DNA of 46,464 bases from Methylococcales bacterium (lineage in GTDB: Bacteria; Pseudomonadota; Gammaproteobacteria; Methylococcales; Methylomonadaceae): the NCBI GenBank assembly GCA_003584865.1, contig QVQE01000054.1:1-46464 (forward strand), read 5' to 3'. Numbering within the stretch: position 1 is the first letter of the stretch; each line of letters begins with the position of its first letter. Below are positions 30,966-41,298 of this stretch, in pieces. Under the pieces are notes generated by a model. It saw only the letters and a list, made by a program, of their open reading frames with translations, was not told where the DNA came from and did no database searches. Position numbers and translations under genes: made by a program.

Positions 30966-33236
30966 TTATAGGCCGTTATCAATAATTAAGGTCGTTGCCG
31001 TTGTTACACCGTTCAAGACATAACCTTTTGATACCTGTACGTTATATCCATTACGAATTGCCTTCGTTAAGCCAGTCCAGTTTCCTTTCCATGTAATGCT
31101 GGCACAAGCAGGTACTGTCACAACCGTTTTTCCGATGGTTACGGTAGTGCCCGATACCGCAGTGACTGCGCCTTGCACACCGGCATACGTTTTAGCACCC
31201 GCAGGTATTGTACATGAACCCGCTATACCCGCTATAACAGGTGCAGGATTTACTACAATTGAAAGCGTAGTAATGTTGTACTTGTTTTTTTGTGCGTCAG
31301 TCACTGAAATGGCAACAGGGAAGGTACCACTTACTGTAGGTGTTCCACTGATTGTAGTGCCATTGAAGGTGACACCTTTAGGCAATGTTCCCGTTACGGC
31401 AATCGTATAGGGAGACCAGCCACCCTTCGGTGCAATTATATAGGGACCAAACGCAGTGTTAATCTGCACACTGGTAAAGGCAGGAGCGGTTAATCTAAGT
31501 GGCAAACTGACACTCATGGTATTGGCTAAACAAAATTGATTAGCAGCATCCATCTGACCACTGTAGGTAACCAACTGCCCCGCCGCAAATGCGCCAAAGG
31601 TTAAGCCGGGGGCAAAGGTTGTATTGGCTTTAGGTGCATAATAGACACTGATGCCGCCTTGAGCCAAACCACCACTAATATCAAGCCAGAACTTATTGGC
31701 AAATGAAATGACTGAGTTTGTTCCACTGCAAGCAGCAGCAGGTGTAACTACGCTTAAATTTGAACTGGCAATAGGGCTTAATACTCCCACACTGTCTGTT
31801 GCGGTAAATGAAAGTGTGACGATACCCACAGCGGTTGGTTTGCCAGAGATTAAACCTGTGGTTGATAAGGTAAGACCCGCAGGCAATTTGCCACTGGTTA
31901 AGGCATAAGTAAATGGCGCATCACCACCTGAAGCCGCTAATGAATAATTATACATAGCACCCGCCGTCGCATTCGGTAAAGTCGCAGTAAACACGATGGC
32001 AGGATCAGTGACCTTCATCGGGGTTGTGGCTGTCACCGGTGATGCACCATTCGATACGTCAGTTGCTGTTACAAGTACATTGAAGGTTCCAATTTGAGTA
32101 GCCATGCCTGAAACAGTATTATTAGCAGGATTGAAACTTAAGCCGTGCGGTAATCCTGTCACCGTCACATTAACAGTATCACCCGCATGACCCGGTGTAA
32201 CCGATATTATTTGTTTGTAGGTAACACCAGCAACCGCATCCGGTAAGGAATTATTAATAGCAGGTGCAACAGGAATAACGGCAGCCGGTACAACACCATC
32301 AAGATTAACAGCTGCATTTTGGGCACCTTGATAATCACCTTTACTGACATTAGGATCTAAGTCAAGTGCTTCATGGGTTTGAGGATCAAAGCGGCCTTTG
32401 TACGAGTAAATTTCAAAACGATAAACAATTGACTTGGCACCTGGATCAGGTGCAACACCCGTTAAATCAACTTTTCCTGAACCATTAGGATTGCCTGAAT
32501 CATATTGCAATAACTGCCATTCTGTTTGCGTGTTTTGCCCCAATTTAATGGCCGCATTTTCAGCAACTAAATCTTCTACCGCAACATTGTAGCCATAACC
32601 GGTCGCGGTTACTTTGTACCATTTAGGCTCACCGAATTCCCATGCCTGTGGAACAGGCGCAATCTTAATAGCAGGTACTGGAATTTGAGGTGCAGCAGGT
32701 TGTGCTACTACAGCAGCCGGAACAGCCCAGGACGTGCTGGGAATATTCGACACCGAACTGACCAGTGTTGAAGAAGAAGGTGATGTTTCTAATAACCACT
32801 CATAATCAACTGAGGTTGCAACGACTGAGGTGGATACACCGAAATGATCGCAGGGATAAGTGGTCGTATTGTAGTTTTTATCACCCAAAGGCCAACAGCT
32901 ATCAGTAGGGGCTACTGCCAGTGTGCCACTTTGAGTGCCAATAGGCCAAGCGTTTTTAGTGGGGTCAAAAGTTGCCTGGTAAGTCACATCAACATAGGAC
33001 ATATCAGGTGCATCCGTTACCGTAGGTACGCCGTAACGTTCCATGGTCGGCCAGCGATTAGCAGCACCGAATAGGGATGTAATCTCAGAACTGTGTAAAC
33101 CATGTAGGCGAATATGAAATCCGTGAGCTGTTTTGCCCGTATCATTGATGACATCAAAATTTTCTACGGGGCCAAAGGTAGTTGCGTTTGCTGACATTGT
33201 CATCAGCATACTGACTGTTAAAAGAATTTTTTTCAT
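30966..33236 (-). CDS. Secreted multidomain protein with putative Ig-like (He_PIG) domains
   Basis: Signal peptide; cadherin/Ig-like repeats (LPDAVAGVTYKQIISVTPG..., LPNATAGAMYNYSLAASGGDAPFTYALTSGKLPAGLTLSTTGLISGKPT); unfamiliar ~250-aa N-terminal region. Confidence 0.8.
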   Translation of the reverse strand: MKKILLTVSMLMTMSANATTFGPVENFDVINDTGKTAHGFHIRLHGLHSSEITSLFGAANRWPTMERYGVPTVTDAPDMSYVDVTYQATFDPTKNAWPIGTQSGTLAVAPTDSCWPLGDKNYNTTTYPCDHFGVSTSVVATSVDYEWLLETSPSSSTLVSSVSNIPSTSWAVPAAVVAQPAAPQIPVPAIKIAPVPQAWEFGEPKWYKVTATGYGYNVAVEDLVAENAAIKLGQNTQTEWQLLQYDSGNPNGSGKVDLTGVAPDPGAKSIVYRFEIYSYKGRFDPQTHEALDLDPNVSKGDYQGAQNAAVNLDGVVPAAVIPVAPAINNSLPDAVAGVTYKQIISVTPGHAGDTVNVTVTGLPHGLSFNPANNTVSGMATQIGTFNVLVTATDVSNGASPVTATTPMKVTDPAIVFTATLPNATAGAMYNYSLAASGGDAPFTYALTSGKLPAGLTLSTTGLISGKPTAVGIVTLSFTATDSVGVLSPIASSNLSVVTPAAACSGTNSVISFANKFWLDISGGLAQGGISVYYAPKANTTFAPGLTFGAFAAGQLVTYSGQMDAANQFCLANTMSVSLPLRLTAPAFTSVQINTAFGPYIIAPKGGWSPYTIAVTGTLPKGVTFNGTTISGTPTVSGTFPVAISVTDAQKNKYNITTLSIVVNPAPVIAGIAGSCTIPAGAKTYAGVQGAVTAVSGTTVTIGKTVVTVPACASITWKGNWTGLTKAIRNGYNVQVSKGYVLNGVTTATTLIIDNGL

Positions 33237-33403
33237 GGTGTTATCTCTCTCGTGTTATAACAAATTGATTTCACACCTTTTGCATACAACTGCATAGATC
33301 ACGGGTGTTTAATAGGTGTTATAATACAAGATAATTAAAGCTAACATATATCTATTTTAAAAAATAGGGTAAATTGCAGATTAAGGGAGGAAAGGAAAAT
33401 AAG

Positions 33404-33832
33404 ATGACAAACAAAATGATAAACAGACTGGTACGTTTAATTAAATTAGCCATCAAGTGGGCGCCAAAAAAGATCGTATTACGGGTCGCTAACTATAAAC
33501 TCAAAGGCATTGCAGACGTTAAGGATTATGCGGTAGATCTTGATGCTAAAACCGCTTATGCGCACATCCACTTATACGGTGAAGCCGAGTCGATTGAAGT
33601 GTGGGTAGAAAACTTTGGCATCATAATCGATGAGGACTCTTATAAGTTTATTCTTCAACAGGCTAAGTCTAATAAGCCTTGGCTTAATAACTCCTTTGCT
33701 TTTATTCTTGGGAAAGCCTGGAAAATACCTGTTATTCCACAATTGACTCCCTTTATGCCTCTGGCGTGTGCCTTGTTAAAAACAGAGGTTCCAGTGCAAA
33801 AAGTGACGGGTTACATTGAAAGTAGCCGTTGA
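33404..33832 (+). CDS. Conserved hypothetical protein
   Basis: 142 aa from MTNKMINRLVRLIKLAIKW; ORF track start is 33374. Confidence 0.6.
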   Translation: MTNKMINRLVRLIKLAIKWAPKKIVLRVANYKLKGIADVKDYAVDLDAKTAYAHIHLYGEAESIEVWVENFGIIIDEDSYKFILQQAKSNKPWLNNSFAFILGKAWKIPVIPQLTPFMPLACALLKTEVPVQKVTGYIESSR

Positions 33833-33909
33833 ATCACTAGCAGTTTTAATAATTGTTAATGACCAAAGTGATATAATTTTGTATATTGATGGGGTTTGAT
33901 TTTTTATAG

Positions 33910-33941
33910 CGGGATGAACACTTAACGGTTCATCCCGTTTT
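33910..33941 (+). promoter_or_regulatory. carA leader hairpin (terminator/attenuator candidate)
   Basis: CGGGATGAAC-acttaacg-GTTCATCCCG followed by TTTT, ending about 20 bp before the carA start. Confidence 0.6.
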
Positions 33942-33961
33942 GTCTATTTGAGGTAAGTTGT

Positions 33962-35086
33962 TTGGCTAAGTCTGCATTATTAGTGTTAGAAGATGGAACT
34001 GTATTTAACGGTGTATCAATAGGTGCTGACGGTTGTTCTGTAGGCGAGGTCGTTTTTAATACTGCGATGACCGGGTATCAAGAAATTCTTAGCGATCCTT
34101 CTTATGCGCAGCAAATTGTGACCTTAACGTATCCACATATTGGAAATGTGGGTACTAATAGCGAAGATGATGAGTCAGCAGGTGTTTTTGTCAGCGGCTT
34201 GGTGATTAAGGATTTACCAATTCTAGCCAGTAACTGGCGCAGTGAAAAAACCTTGCAACAATACTTATTCGATAACAAGGTAGTGGCTATCGCTGATGTT
34301 GATACGCGAAAACTAACGCGCTTATTACGCGATAAAGGGGCACAACGAGGTTGCATTATGGCAGGGGATTCTGTTTCTGTGGAGACTGCCACATCGGTAA
34401 TCGACGGTTTCCCAGGCTTAAAAGGCATGGATCTCGCCAAAGAAGTGACCGTTGCAAGATCTTATGAATGGACTGAAAACATTTGGAACTTAGAAGACGG
34501 TCATACCCAAGGTCAAAACTTAACGAAGCATGTCGTGGCTTATGACTTTGGTGTTAAACGTAACATTCTTAGATTATTGGTTAATCGTGGCTGTCGAGTG
34601 ACGGTTGTTCCTGCGACTACGTCTGCTGAAACAGTGTTGGCTCTGAAGCCAGACGGGGTGTTTCTATCCAATGGCCCGGGTGATCCAGAGCCATGTACTT
34701 ATGCGATTGAAGCCATCAAAACGATTCTAGAAAGTAAAGTCCCAGTGTTTGGCATTTGTTTAGGTCATCAGTTATTGGCTCTTGCTAGCGGTGCAAAAAC
34801 TGAAAAAATGAAGTTCGGCCATCATGGAGCGAATCACCCTGTGCAAGAAATTGCCACAGGTCGCGTGATGATCAGTAGCCAAAATCATGGTTTTGCAGTG
34901 AATGAAGCCAGTCTACCCGATAATGTAGTCGCCACGTATCGCTCGTTATTCGATGGAAGTTTGCAGGGGATTAAGCGTACTGATTGCCCTGCGTTCAGTT
35001 TTCAGGGACATCCAGAAGCCAGTCCAGGTCCGAATGATGTGGAAGGGTTATTTGATGAATTTATTGGGTTGATGGCTGATCGTTAA
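33962..35086 (+). CDS. carA: Carbamoyl phosphate synthase small subunit
   Basis: [56 protein letters not shown] start. Confidence 0.97.
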   Translation: MAKSALLVLEDGTVFNGVSIGADGCSVGEVVFNTAMTGYQEILSDPSYAQQIVTLTYPHIGNVGTNSEDDESAGVFVSGLVIKDLPILASNWRSEKTLQQYLFDNKVVAIADVDTRKLTRLLRDKGAQRGCIMAGDSVSVETATSVIDGFPGLKGMDLAKEVTVARSYEWTENIWNLEDGHTQGQNLTKHVVAYDFGVKRNILRLLVNRGCRVTVVPATTSAETVLALKPDGVFLSNGPGDPEPCTYAIEAIKTILESKVPVFGICLGHQLLALASGAKTEKMKFGHHGANHPVQEIATGRVMISSQNHGFAVNEASLPDNVVATYRSLFDGSLQGIKRTDCPAFSFQGHPEASPGPNDVEGLFDEFIGLMADR

Positions 35087-35089
35087 ATT

Positions 35090-35665
35090 ATGACTGCCCT
35101 GCAAAGGCTCGTTCATTTATCGGAACAGGAATATCTGGCAGCTGAATTGACTGCTGAGTTGCGTCATGAATATGTTGACGGGCAACTGTATGCAATGGCT
35201 GGTGCGAGTGAGCGGCATAACCGTATCAGTTTAAATGTCGGCTTTCATCTTCGTGCAGCGGCACGCGGTGGGCATTGTGGCGTGTTTGTCAGTGATATGA
35301 AGCTGAAAATAGCTTGGCGTAACGCTTATTATTATCCTGATGTGATGTTAGTTTGTAATGCGCAGGATAAAGGCGAATATTATAAGCAACAGCCATGTTT
35401 TATAGCTGAAGTCTTGTCGTCCAGCACTGCCAGTATAGACCGTCGTGAAAAGTTATTGGCTTACCAGAAAATACCGGGTTTACGTTATTACTTGCTGGTT
35501 AGTAGCGAACAAAAACAAGTTGAATATTTTGTTCGAGATGCCCAGGATGAATGGCAAACGGCATTGCTAGAGGCTGATGAAACACTGGCTATTGACTGTG
35601 ATTCGTTTCATGCAGTTTTGAGTTTAGCCGATATTTATGAGGATGTGGTGTTTAACAATGTGTAG
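35090..35665 (+). CDS. Uma2 family (DUF820) putative endonuclease
   Basis: LSEQEYLAAELTAELRHEYVDGQLYAMAGASERHNRI; YYPDVMLVC; PCFIAEVLSSSTASIDRREKLLAYQKIPGLRYYLLV. Confidence 0.92.
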   Translation: MTALQRLVHLSEQEYLAAELTAELRHEYVDGQLYAMAGASERHNRISLNVGFHLRAAARGGHCGVFVSDMKLKIAWRNAYYYPDVMLVCNAQDKGEYYKQQPCFIAEVLSSSTASIDRREKLLAYQKIPGLRYYLLVSSEQKQVEYFVRDAQDEWQTALLEADETLAIDCDSFHAVLSLADIYEDVVFNNV

Positions 35666-35694
35666 TGGGTGGGGCATATTTCGGGAAATGAGAC

Positions 35695-35823
35695 GTGACA
35701 AATTTTATAATCGCGATGACTGTTTTCCTGTCTATCGTAGGAATAAGTGTAGTCATTTGGTCTATTGTTGATAAAAGACATAAATACTATAATCGAAGAA
35801 ACTTTCATAGGTCGTTTAAGTAA
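35695..35823 (+). CDS. Unlisted small membrane protein (42 aa): MTNFIIAMTVFLSIVGISVVIWSIVDKRHKYYNRRNFHRSFK
   Basis: GTG start at 35695 (alternative ATG at 35716), one hydrophobic helix then basic tail; below the ORF-track length cut. Confidence 0.45.
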   Translation: MTNFIIAMTVFLSIVGISVVIWSIVDKRHKYYNRRNFHRSFK

Positions 35824-35889
35824 TGAAGTAATAATTGACCCTATAGCCATTTATATAGAACTGTAATCCGATATATTAACCAAAACATC

Positions 35890-36102
35890 ATGAACAACGA
35901 ATATACTGCAATAATAAAACAAGACGGCGATTGGTGGGTCGGTTGGATTGAGGAAATACAGGGAGTGAATTGTCAAGAAGCTACATACCGCGAACTACTC
36001 GACAGTTTAAAAATAACCTTACAGGAAGCCTTAACCTTTAATCGTGAAGAAGCATTATTAAATGCAGGGTCAGATTACCGAGAAGAACGTATTGCATTAT
36101 GA
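35890..36102 (+). CDS. hicB: HicB-like antitoxin (partial HicB fold)
   Basis: YTAIIKQDGDWWVGWIEEIQGVNCQEATYRELLDSLKITLQEAL. Confidence 0.88.
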   Translation: MNNEYTAIIKQDGDWWVGWIEEIQGVNCQEATYRELLDSLKITLQEALTFNREEALLNAGSDYREERIAL

Positions 36103-36287
36103 AGCGTTCTGAGTTGATCAGATATTTAAACGCACACGGCTGTGAATTATTAAGAGAAGGTGGGCGGCATTCATGGTGGCAAAATCCCTTGCAAAACAAG
36201 CGTTCCGCTATTCCGCGTCACAATAAAGTAAGTGATATTTTAGCTAATAAGATTTGTAAAGATTTGGGTGTGAAGCCAGTTAAATAA
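36099..36287 (+). CDS. hicA: HicA-like mRNA interferase toxin
   Basis: KRSELIRYLNAHGCELLREGGRHSWWQNPLQNKRSAIPRH; 4-bp overlap with hicB. Confidence 0.92.
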   Translation: MKRSELIRYLNAHGCELLREGGRHSWWQNPLQNKRSAIPRHNKVSDILANKICKDLGVKPVK

Positions 36288-36359
36288 CGCTACAAGTATC
36301 ATACTTTCAAAGAACTATCTCTAGCATATAGTAGAAAAACATAACATTAAAACAACAAC

Positions 36360-39300
36360 ATGCCAAAAAGAACTGACATAAAATCCATACTATTACTGGG
36401 CGCAGGCCCTATTGTCATCGGGCAAGCCTGTGAGTTTGATTATTCAGGTACGCAAGCCTGTAAAGCGCTCAGGGAAGAAGGTTATCGCGTTATTCTGGTG
36501 AACTCTAATCCTGCGACGATTATGACGGATCCTGATATGGCGGATGCTATTTATATCGAACCCATTGACTGGAAAACCGTTGAGAAGATTATAGCCAAGG
36601 AACGCCCCGATGCCATTTTGCCAACGATGGGTGGGCAAACGGCTTTGAACTGTGCCTTGGACTTGGATGCGAATGGTGTATTAGCCAAGTACAACGTAGA
36701 AATGATTGGTGCCACTAAAGAAGCCATTAATATGGCAGAAGATCGTCAGTTATTTAATGAGGCTATGGCACGTATCGGTTTTGAAGTGGCAAAATCAAAA
36801 ATTGCTCACTCCATGGAAGAAGCCTTAGCTGCGCAAAAAGAAGTCGGTTATCCAACGGTTGTGCGTCCGTCTTTTACTATGGGCGGAAGTGGTGGTGGCA
36901 TTGCCTATAATAAGCAAGAGTTTGTTGAGATTTGCGAGCGTGGTTTGTATTTATCGCCGACTAAAGAGTTATTGATTGAAGAATCTGTGTTGGGTTGGAA
37001 AGAATACGAAATGGAAGTGGTGCGTGATTCTAAAGATAACTGCATCATTGTGTGTTCTATTGAGAACTTTGATCCTATGGGTGTTCATACCGGTGATTCA
37101 ATTACCGTAGCACCTGCGCAAACCTTAACGGATAAGGAATATCAAATTCTGCGTAATGTTTCGATAGCGGTTTTACGTGAGATTGGTGTTGATACCGGTG
37201 GTTCTAACGTACAGGTAGCTATTAATCCAGTCAACGGTCGGATGATTGTGATTGAGATGAATCCACGGGTGTCTCGTTCATCTGCATTGGCCTCTAAAGC
37301 AACAGGTTTCCCCATTGCTAAAGTCGCGGCTAAATTAGCGGTAGGTTACACCCTGGATGAGTTGAAAAATGAAATCACTGGCGGAGCTACGCCTGCGTCC
37401 TTTGAACCGACGATTGATTACGTGGTAACTAAAGTGCCACGGTTTACCTTTGAGAAATTTCCGCAAGCTGATGATCGTTTAACCACACAAATGAAGTCAG
37501 TGGGCGAAGTCATGGCGATTGGTCGAACTTTCCAGGAGTCATTGCAAAAAGCCTTGCGTGGTTTAGAGATTGGCATTAGTGGTTTGGATGAAATTGTCGA
37601 CCTGAATGCCGATGATGCAAAAGAAAAGATGCACAGGGAAATGCGGCATCCGGGGCCAGACCGGTTATTGTATGTGGCGGATGCCTTTCGTAGCGGTATG
37701 TCGGTAGAGGAGATTCATGAGGTTTGTAAAATTGACCCTTGGTTCTTGGCTCAGCTTGAAGATTTGATTATTACTGAGCAATCCCTGTCCACGAAGACGC
37801 TGTCTACTCTAGTCGCTGGCGAGCTTTATAAGTTAAAGCGTAAAGGCTTCTCAGATAAGCGTATTGCTAAATTGCTGAATGCCTCTGAGAATGAAGTGCG
37901 TAATACCCGACATAAGCTGAATATTCGTCCAGTTTATAAGCGTATTGATTCCTGTGCGGCTGAATTTTCATCCGATACTGCGTACTTATATTCGACCTAT
38001 GATGAAGAGTGTGAAGCGCGGGTGTCTGATAAAGAAAAAATCATTATCTTAGGTGGTGGGCCTAATCGTATTGGTCAAGGGATTGAGTTCGATTATTGTT
38101 GTGTTCATGCGGCGTTAGCTCTGCGTGAAGACGGTTATGAAACCATTATGATTAACTGTAATCCTGAAACGGTTTCAACGGATTTTGATACCTCTGATCG
38201 CTTATATTTTGAATCTTTAACATTAGAGGATGTCTTGGAAATTGTGCATCTTGAAAAGCCTAAAGGCGTTATTGTTCAATACGGGGGTCAAACACCGTTA
38301 AAACTGGCTAGAGCCTTAGAGGCAGCGGGTGTGCCTATTATTGGTACTTCACCTGATTCCATTGATTTGGCAGAAGATAGAGAACGCTTCCAAAAGTTAT
38401 TAGAACGATTGGGATTAAAGCAACCGCCTAATGGCACGGCGCGTTCGATTGAGCAAGCGCTTATTGTCGCTAAAGAGTTGGGCTATCCTTTGGTGGTTAG
38501 GCCTTCTTATGTATTGGGTGGTCGTGGTATGGAAATAGTCTTCAATGACGAAGGCTTGCAGCGCTATATGAAAGAGGCAGTCAGTGTTTCGAATGATGCA
38601 CCTGTTTTACTTGATCGCTTTTTGGATGATGCGGTAGAAATGGATGTGGATGCTATCTATGACGGTGAGCGTATCTTGATTGGTGGTTTGATGGAGCATA
38701 TTGAACAAGCGGGTGTACACTCGGGTGATTCTGCCTGTTCGTTACCACCTTATGATCTTGCGCCCCGTATTCAGGATGAGTTACGTAAACAAGTGGCTAA
38801 AATGGCTGAAGCACTGGGTGTTAGGGGGTTAATGAATACTCAGTTCGCCATTCAGGGTGACGATATTTACGTACTTGAAGTGAATCCAAGAGCATCACGT
38901 ACTGCGCCATTCGTTTCTAAAGCGACCGGCTATCCCTTGGCAAAAATTGCCGCGCGGGTGATGGTGGGACAAACATTGGCGCAACAAGGTATGACTGAAG
39001 AACGTATCCCTGGTTACTATTCAGTTAAGGAAGCGGTGTTTCCTTTTGTGAAGTTTCCGGGGGTTGATCCTTTACTGGGCCCTGAAATGAAATCGACGGG
39101 CGAAGTAATGGGTGTTGGTAAAACCTTTGGTGAGGCTTTTGCCAAATCACAGCGGGCTGCGGGTGTCAGCTTGAATGAGAGTGGCAAAGTACTGATTAGT
39201 ATTCGTGACAATGATAAGTCTAAAGTGGCTGATATCGCGAAGATGTTGGTCGATAAAAAGTATGAGATTGTGGCTACAAATGGTACCGCAAAGTTTATTA

Positions 39301-39578
39301 GAGCCGCCGGTATTCCTTGTGAGGTCGTCTATAAGGTCAACGAAGGACGTCCGAATGCGGTTGATATGATTAAAAATGATCAGATTCAGTTGATCATTAA
39401 TACCACCGAAGGGAAAACCGCTATTTCAGACTCGTTCGCTATGCGTAGAGAAGCCTTGCAGCATAGAGTGGCTTATTATACGACGATGGCAGGTGCGCGG
39501 GCGGCTTGCTACGCCTTGGGTGAGTTAGAAGCAGGCGATGTGAATTGCTTGCAGGACTTACATAATAGTTTGATTTAA
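36360..39578 (+). CDS. carB: Carbamoyl phosphate synthase large subunit
   Basis: 1072 aa; [36 protein letters not shown]. Confidence 0.99.
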   Translation: MPKRTDIKSILLLGAGPIVIGQACEFDYSGTQACKALREEGYRVILVNSNPATIMTDPDMADAIYIEPIDWKTVEKIIAKERPDAILPTMGGQTALNCALDLDANGVLAKYNVEMIGATKEAINMAEDRQLFNEAMARIGFEVAKSKIAHSMEEALAAQKEVGYPTVVRPSFTMGGSGGGIAYNKQEFVEICERGLYLSPTKELLIEESVLGWKEYEMEVVRDSKDNCIIVCSIENFDPMGVHTGDSITVAPAQTLTDKEYQILRNVSIAVLREIGVDTGGSNVQVAINPVNGRMIVIEMNPRVSRSSALASKATGFPIAKVAAKLAVGYTLDELKNEITGGATPASFEPTIDYVVTKVPRFTFEKFPQADDRLTTQMKSVGEVMAIGRTFQESLQKALRGLEIGISGLDEIVDLNADDAKEKMHREMRHPGPDRLLYVADAFRSGMSVEEIHEVCKIDPWFLAQLEDLIITEQSLSTKTLSTLVAGELYKLKRKGFSDKRIAKLLNASENEVRNTRHKLNIRPVYKRIDSCAAEFSSDTAYLYSTYDEECEARVSDKEKIIILGGGPNRIGQGIEFDYCCVHAALALREDGYETIMINCNPETVSTDFDTSDRLYFESLTLEDVLEIVHLEKPKGVIVQYGGQTPLKLARALEAAGVPIIGTSPDSIDLAEDRERFQKLLERLGLKQPPNGTARSIEQALIVAKELGYPLVVRPSYVLGGRGMEIVFNDEGLQRYMKEAVSVSNDAPVLLDRFLDDAVEMDVDAIYDGERILIGGLMEHIEQAGVHSGDSACSLPPYDLAPRIQDELRKQVAKMAEALGVRGLMNTQFAIQGDDIYVLEVNPRASRTAPFVSKATGYPLAKIAARVMVGQTLAQQGMTEERIPGYYSVKEAVFPFVKFPGVDPLLGPEMKSTGEVMGVGKTFGEAFAKSQRAAGVSLNESGKVLISIRDNDKSKVADIAKMLVDKKYEIVATNGTAKFIRAAGIPCEVVYKVNEGRPNAVDMIKNDQIQLIINTTEGKTAISDSFAMRREALQHRVAYYTTMAGARAACYALGELEAGDVNCLQDLHNSLI

Positions 39579-39659
39579 AAAGGTTAGTGGTAAAAAGCCC
39601 CATGTATTTTTTAACGGCGGCTTTTACACTATAAAGAAGATTAATGGAGCTTAAATAAA

Positions 39660-40136
39660 ATGAATAAAGTACCACTCACTGTAACAGGTGCTGAAAAACT
39701 GCGTGCAGAGTTGGATGAGTTAAAATCTGTTGTACGTCCGCGTATTATCGCGTCTATAGCCACAGCGCGTGCACACGGTGATTTAAAGGAAAATGCTGAA
39801 TATCATGCAGCAAAGGAGCAACAAAGTTTTGCAGAAGGACGTATCGCTGAAATTGAAGGCAAGTTATCTAATGCACAGATTATTGATGTGACCAAAGTCG
39901 ATGCTAATGGTCGAGTAGTGTTTGGAGCAACGGTTGAGATAGAAGATATTGAAGCTGAGAAAAGAGTGACCTATCAGATTGTCGGAGAAGACGAAGCCAG
40001 TATTAAAGAGGGACGTATTTCGATTGGCTCACCGATTGCGCGGGCTTTGATTGGAAAAGAAGTCGAGGATGTAGTGACGGTTAAAGCGCCCGGCGGTGAT
40101 GTTGATTACGAGATTCTTTCAATTAAGTATATTTAA
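39660..40136 (+). CDS. greA: Transcription elongation factor GreA
   Basis: [51 protein letters not shown]. Confidence 0.98.
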   Translation: MNKVPLTVTGAEKLRAELDELKSVVRPRIIASIATARAHGDLKENAEYHAAKEQQSFAEGRIAEIEGKLSNAQIIDVTKVDANGRVVFGATVEIEDIEAEKRVTYQIVGEDEASIKEGRISIGSPIARALIGKEVEDVVTVKAPGGDVDYEILSIKYI

Positions 40137-40141
40137 TTGAT

Positions 40142-40230
40142 TAAGCGTAGGTATTCAGTTCCCCTCTTTGAAAAAGAGGGATTGGGGGAGATTTTATTAG
40201 ATAAATCCCCCCGCGTCTTGCTTATGCTTA
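40142..40230. repeat. Palindromic repeat element between convergent greA and yhbY
   Basis: TAAGCGTAGG...CTTATGCTTA imperfect ends; CCCTCTTTgaaAAAGAGGG hairpin; GGGGGAGATTT...AAATCCCCC arms. Confidence 0.6.
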
Positions 40231-40494
40231 CTTATTTGGATTTAATCGATAAATAACGGCGATTTGACCAATAGTTTGAATAAGTTCTGCGCATGCTTCT
40301 GTACACATTTGCTCAATAATTAACTTTCGATCATCGCGTTCTGCACGTATTTTTACTTTAAGTAGTTCGTGTGTGTTAAGCGCTATGTCTAGTTCCGCAA
40401 GTACAGCGGCAGTAAGACCTGATTGACCAATCATAACAACCGGTTTTAAAGTGTGAGCCTCAGCTCGGCGTTTTTTCTTGTCTGCAGTGTTCAC
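40228..40494 (-). CDS. yhbY: Ribosome assembly RNA-binding protein YhbY
   Basis: CRM domain: LKPVVMIGQSGLTAAVLAELDIALNTHELLKVKI. Confidence 0.92.
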   Translation of the reverse strand: MNTADKKKRRAEAHTLKPVVMIGQSGLTAAVLAELDIALNTHELLKVKIRAERDDRKLIIEQMCTEACAELIQTIGQIAVIYRLNPNK

Positions 40495-40540
40495 TCGTTA
40501 TTCCTAAATCAAAAAGTTACCATGCACTATACAACATATT

Positions 40541-41161
40541 ATGGGTCGAAGTAAAAGCAGTAGTCGCTGGATGGCAGAACATTTTGAAGATGAGTATGTC
40601 AAAATGGCTCAGGCTCACGGCTATCGGTCGCGAGCTGTGTTTAAGCTAAAAGAAATTCAGGAGAAGGATCAATTGATTAAACCGGGGATGAATATTGTTG
40701 ACTTGGGAGCAGCACCCGGTGGCTGGTCTCAGTATGCAAGGCAGTTGATGGGTAAAAAGAATAAATTGGTGGCTTTGGATATTTTGCCTATGGATGCCTT
40801 GGAGGGGGTAGAGTTTATTCAAGGTGACTTTCGGGAAGATTCTGTGTTTGAGCAACTTCAGGTTGCTTTAGCGGAGGCACCTGTTACATTGGTCATGTCG
40901 GATATGGCGCCCAATATGAGTGGTAATAAAGCCGTTGATATGCCTAGGGCTATTTATTTAGGGGAACTGGCTTTAGAAACTGCAAGGGCCATTCTAAGTA
41001 AAGAGGGTTGTTTCTTGGTAAAGTTGTTTCATGGTGAAGGCTTCGAGGCGTTTTATCAAGATGTACAGCAAAGTTTTTCAAAAGTAGTTATCAGAAAGCC
41101 TAAAGCATCAAGGCCACGCAGTAATGAAGTTTATATTTTGGCGAAAGGGTTTAAATCATAG
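40541..41161 (+). CDS. rlmE: 23S rRNA 2'-O-ribose methyltransferase RlmE (FtsJ)
   Basis: [48 protein letters not shown]. Confidence 0.97.
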   Translation: MGRSKSSSRWMAEHFEDEYVKMAQAHGYRSRAVFKLKEIQEKDQLIKPGMNIVDLGAAPGGWSQYARQLMGKKNKLVALDILPMDALEGVEFIQGDFREDSVFEQLQVALAEAPVTLVMSDMAPNMSGNKAVDMPRAIYLGELALETARAILSKEGCFLVKLFHGEGFEAFYQDVQQSFSKVVIRKPKASRPRSNEVYILAKGFKS

Positions 41162-41298
41162 AATGCTGCCCTTATATCTGCAAAACGAGAATTTTGCCTG
41201 ACTTTAGACTAAGTTCAAGATAAATAACGACGGTCAGGAAGATGACTCCTGATATAATTAATCAGTTTTTTAAACCGACAGCCGTTCGGGGCTAGGGT

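Noticed and set aside
31096-31908. + strand ORFs antisense to the Ig-like protein (104 and 70 aa)
   Set aside because: Shadow ORFs of a Thr/Val/Ala-rich coding region.
41161-41298. Heat-shock promoter or riboswitch upstream of ftsH
   Set aside because: Only short weak inverted repeats; no recognisable consensus.
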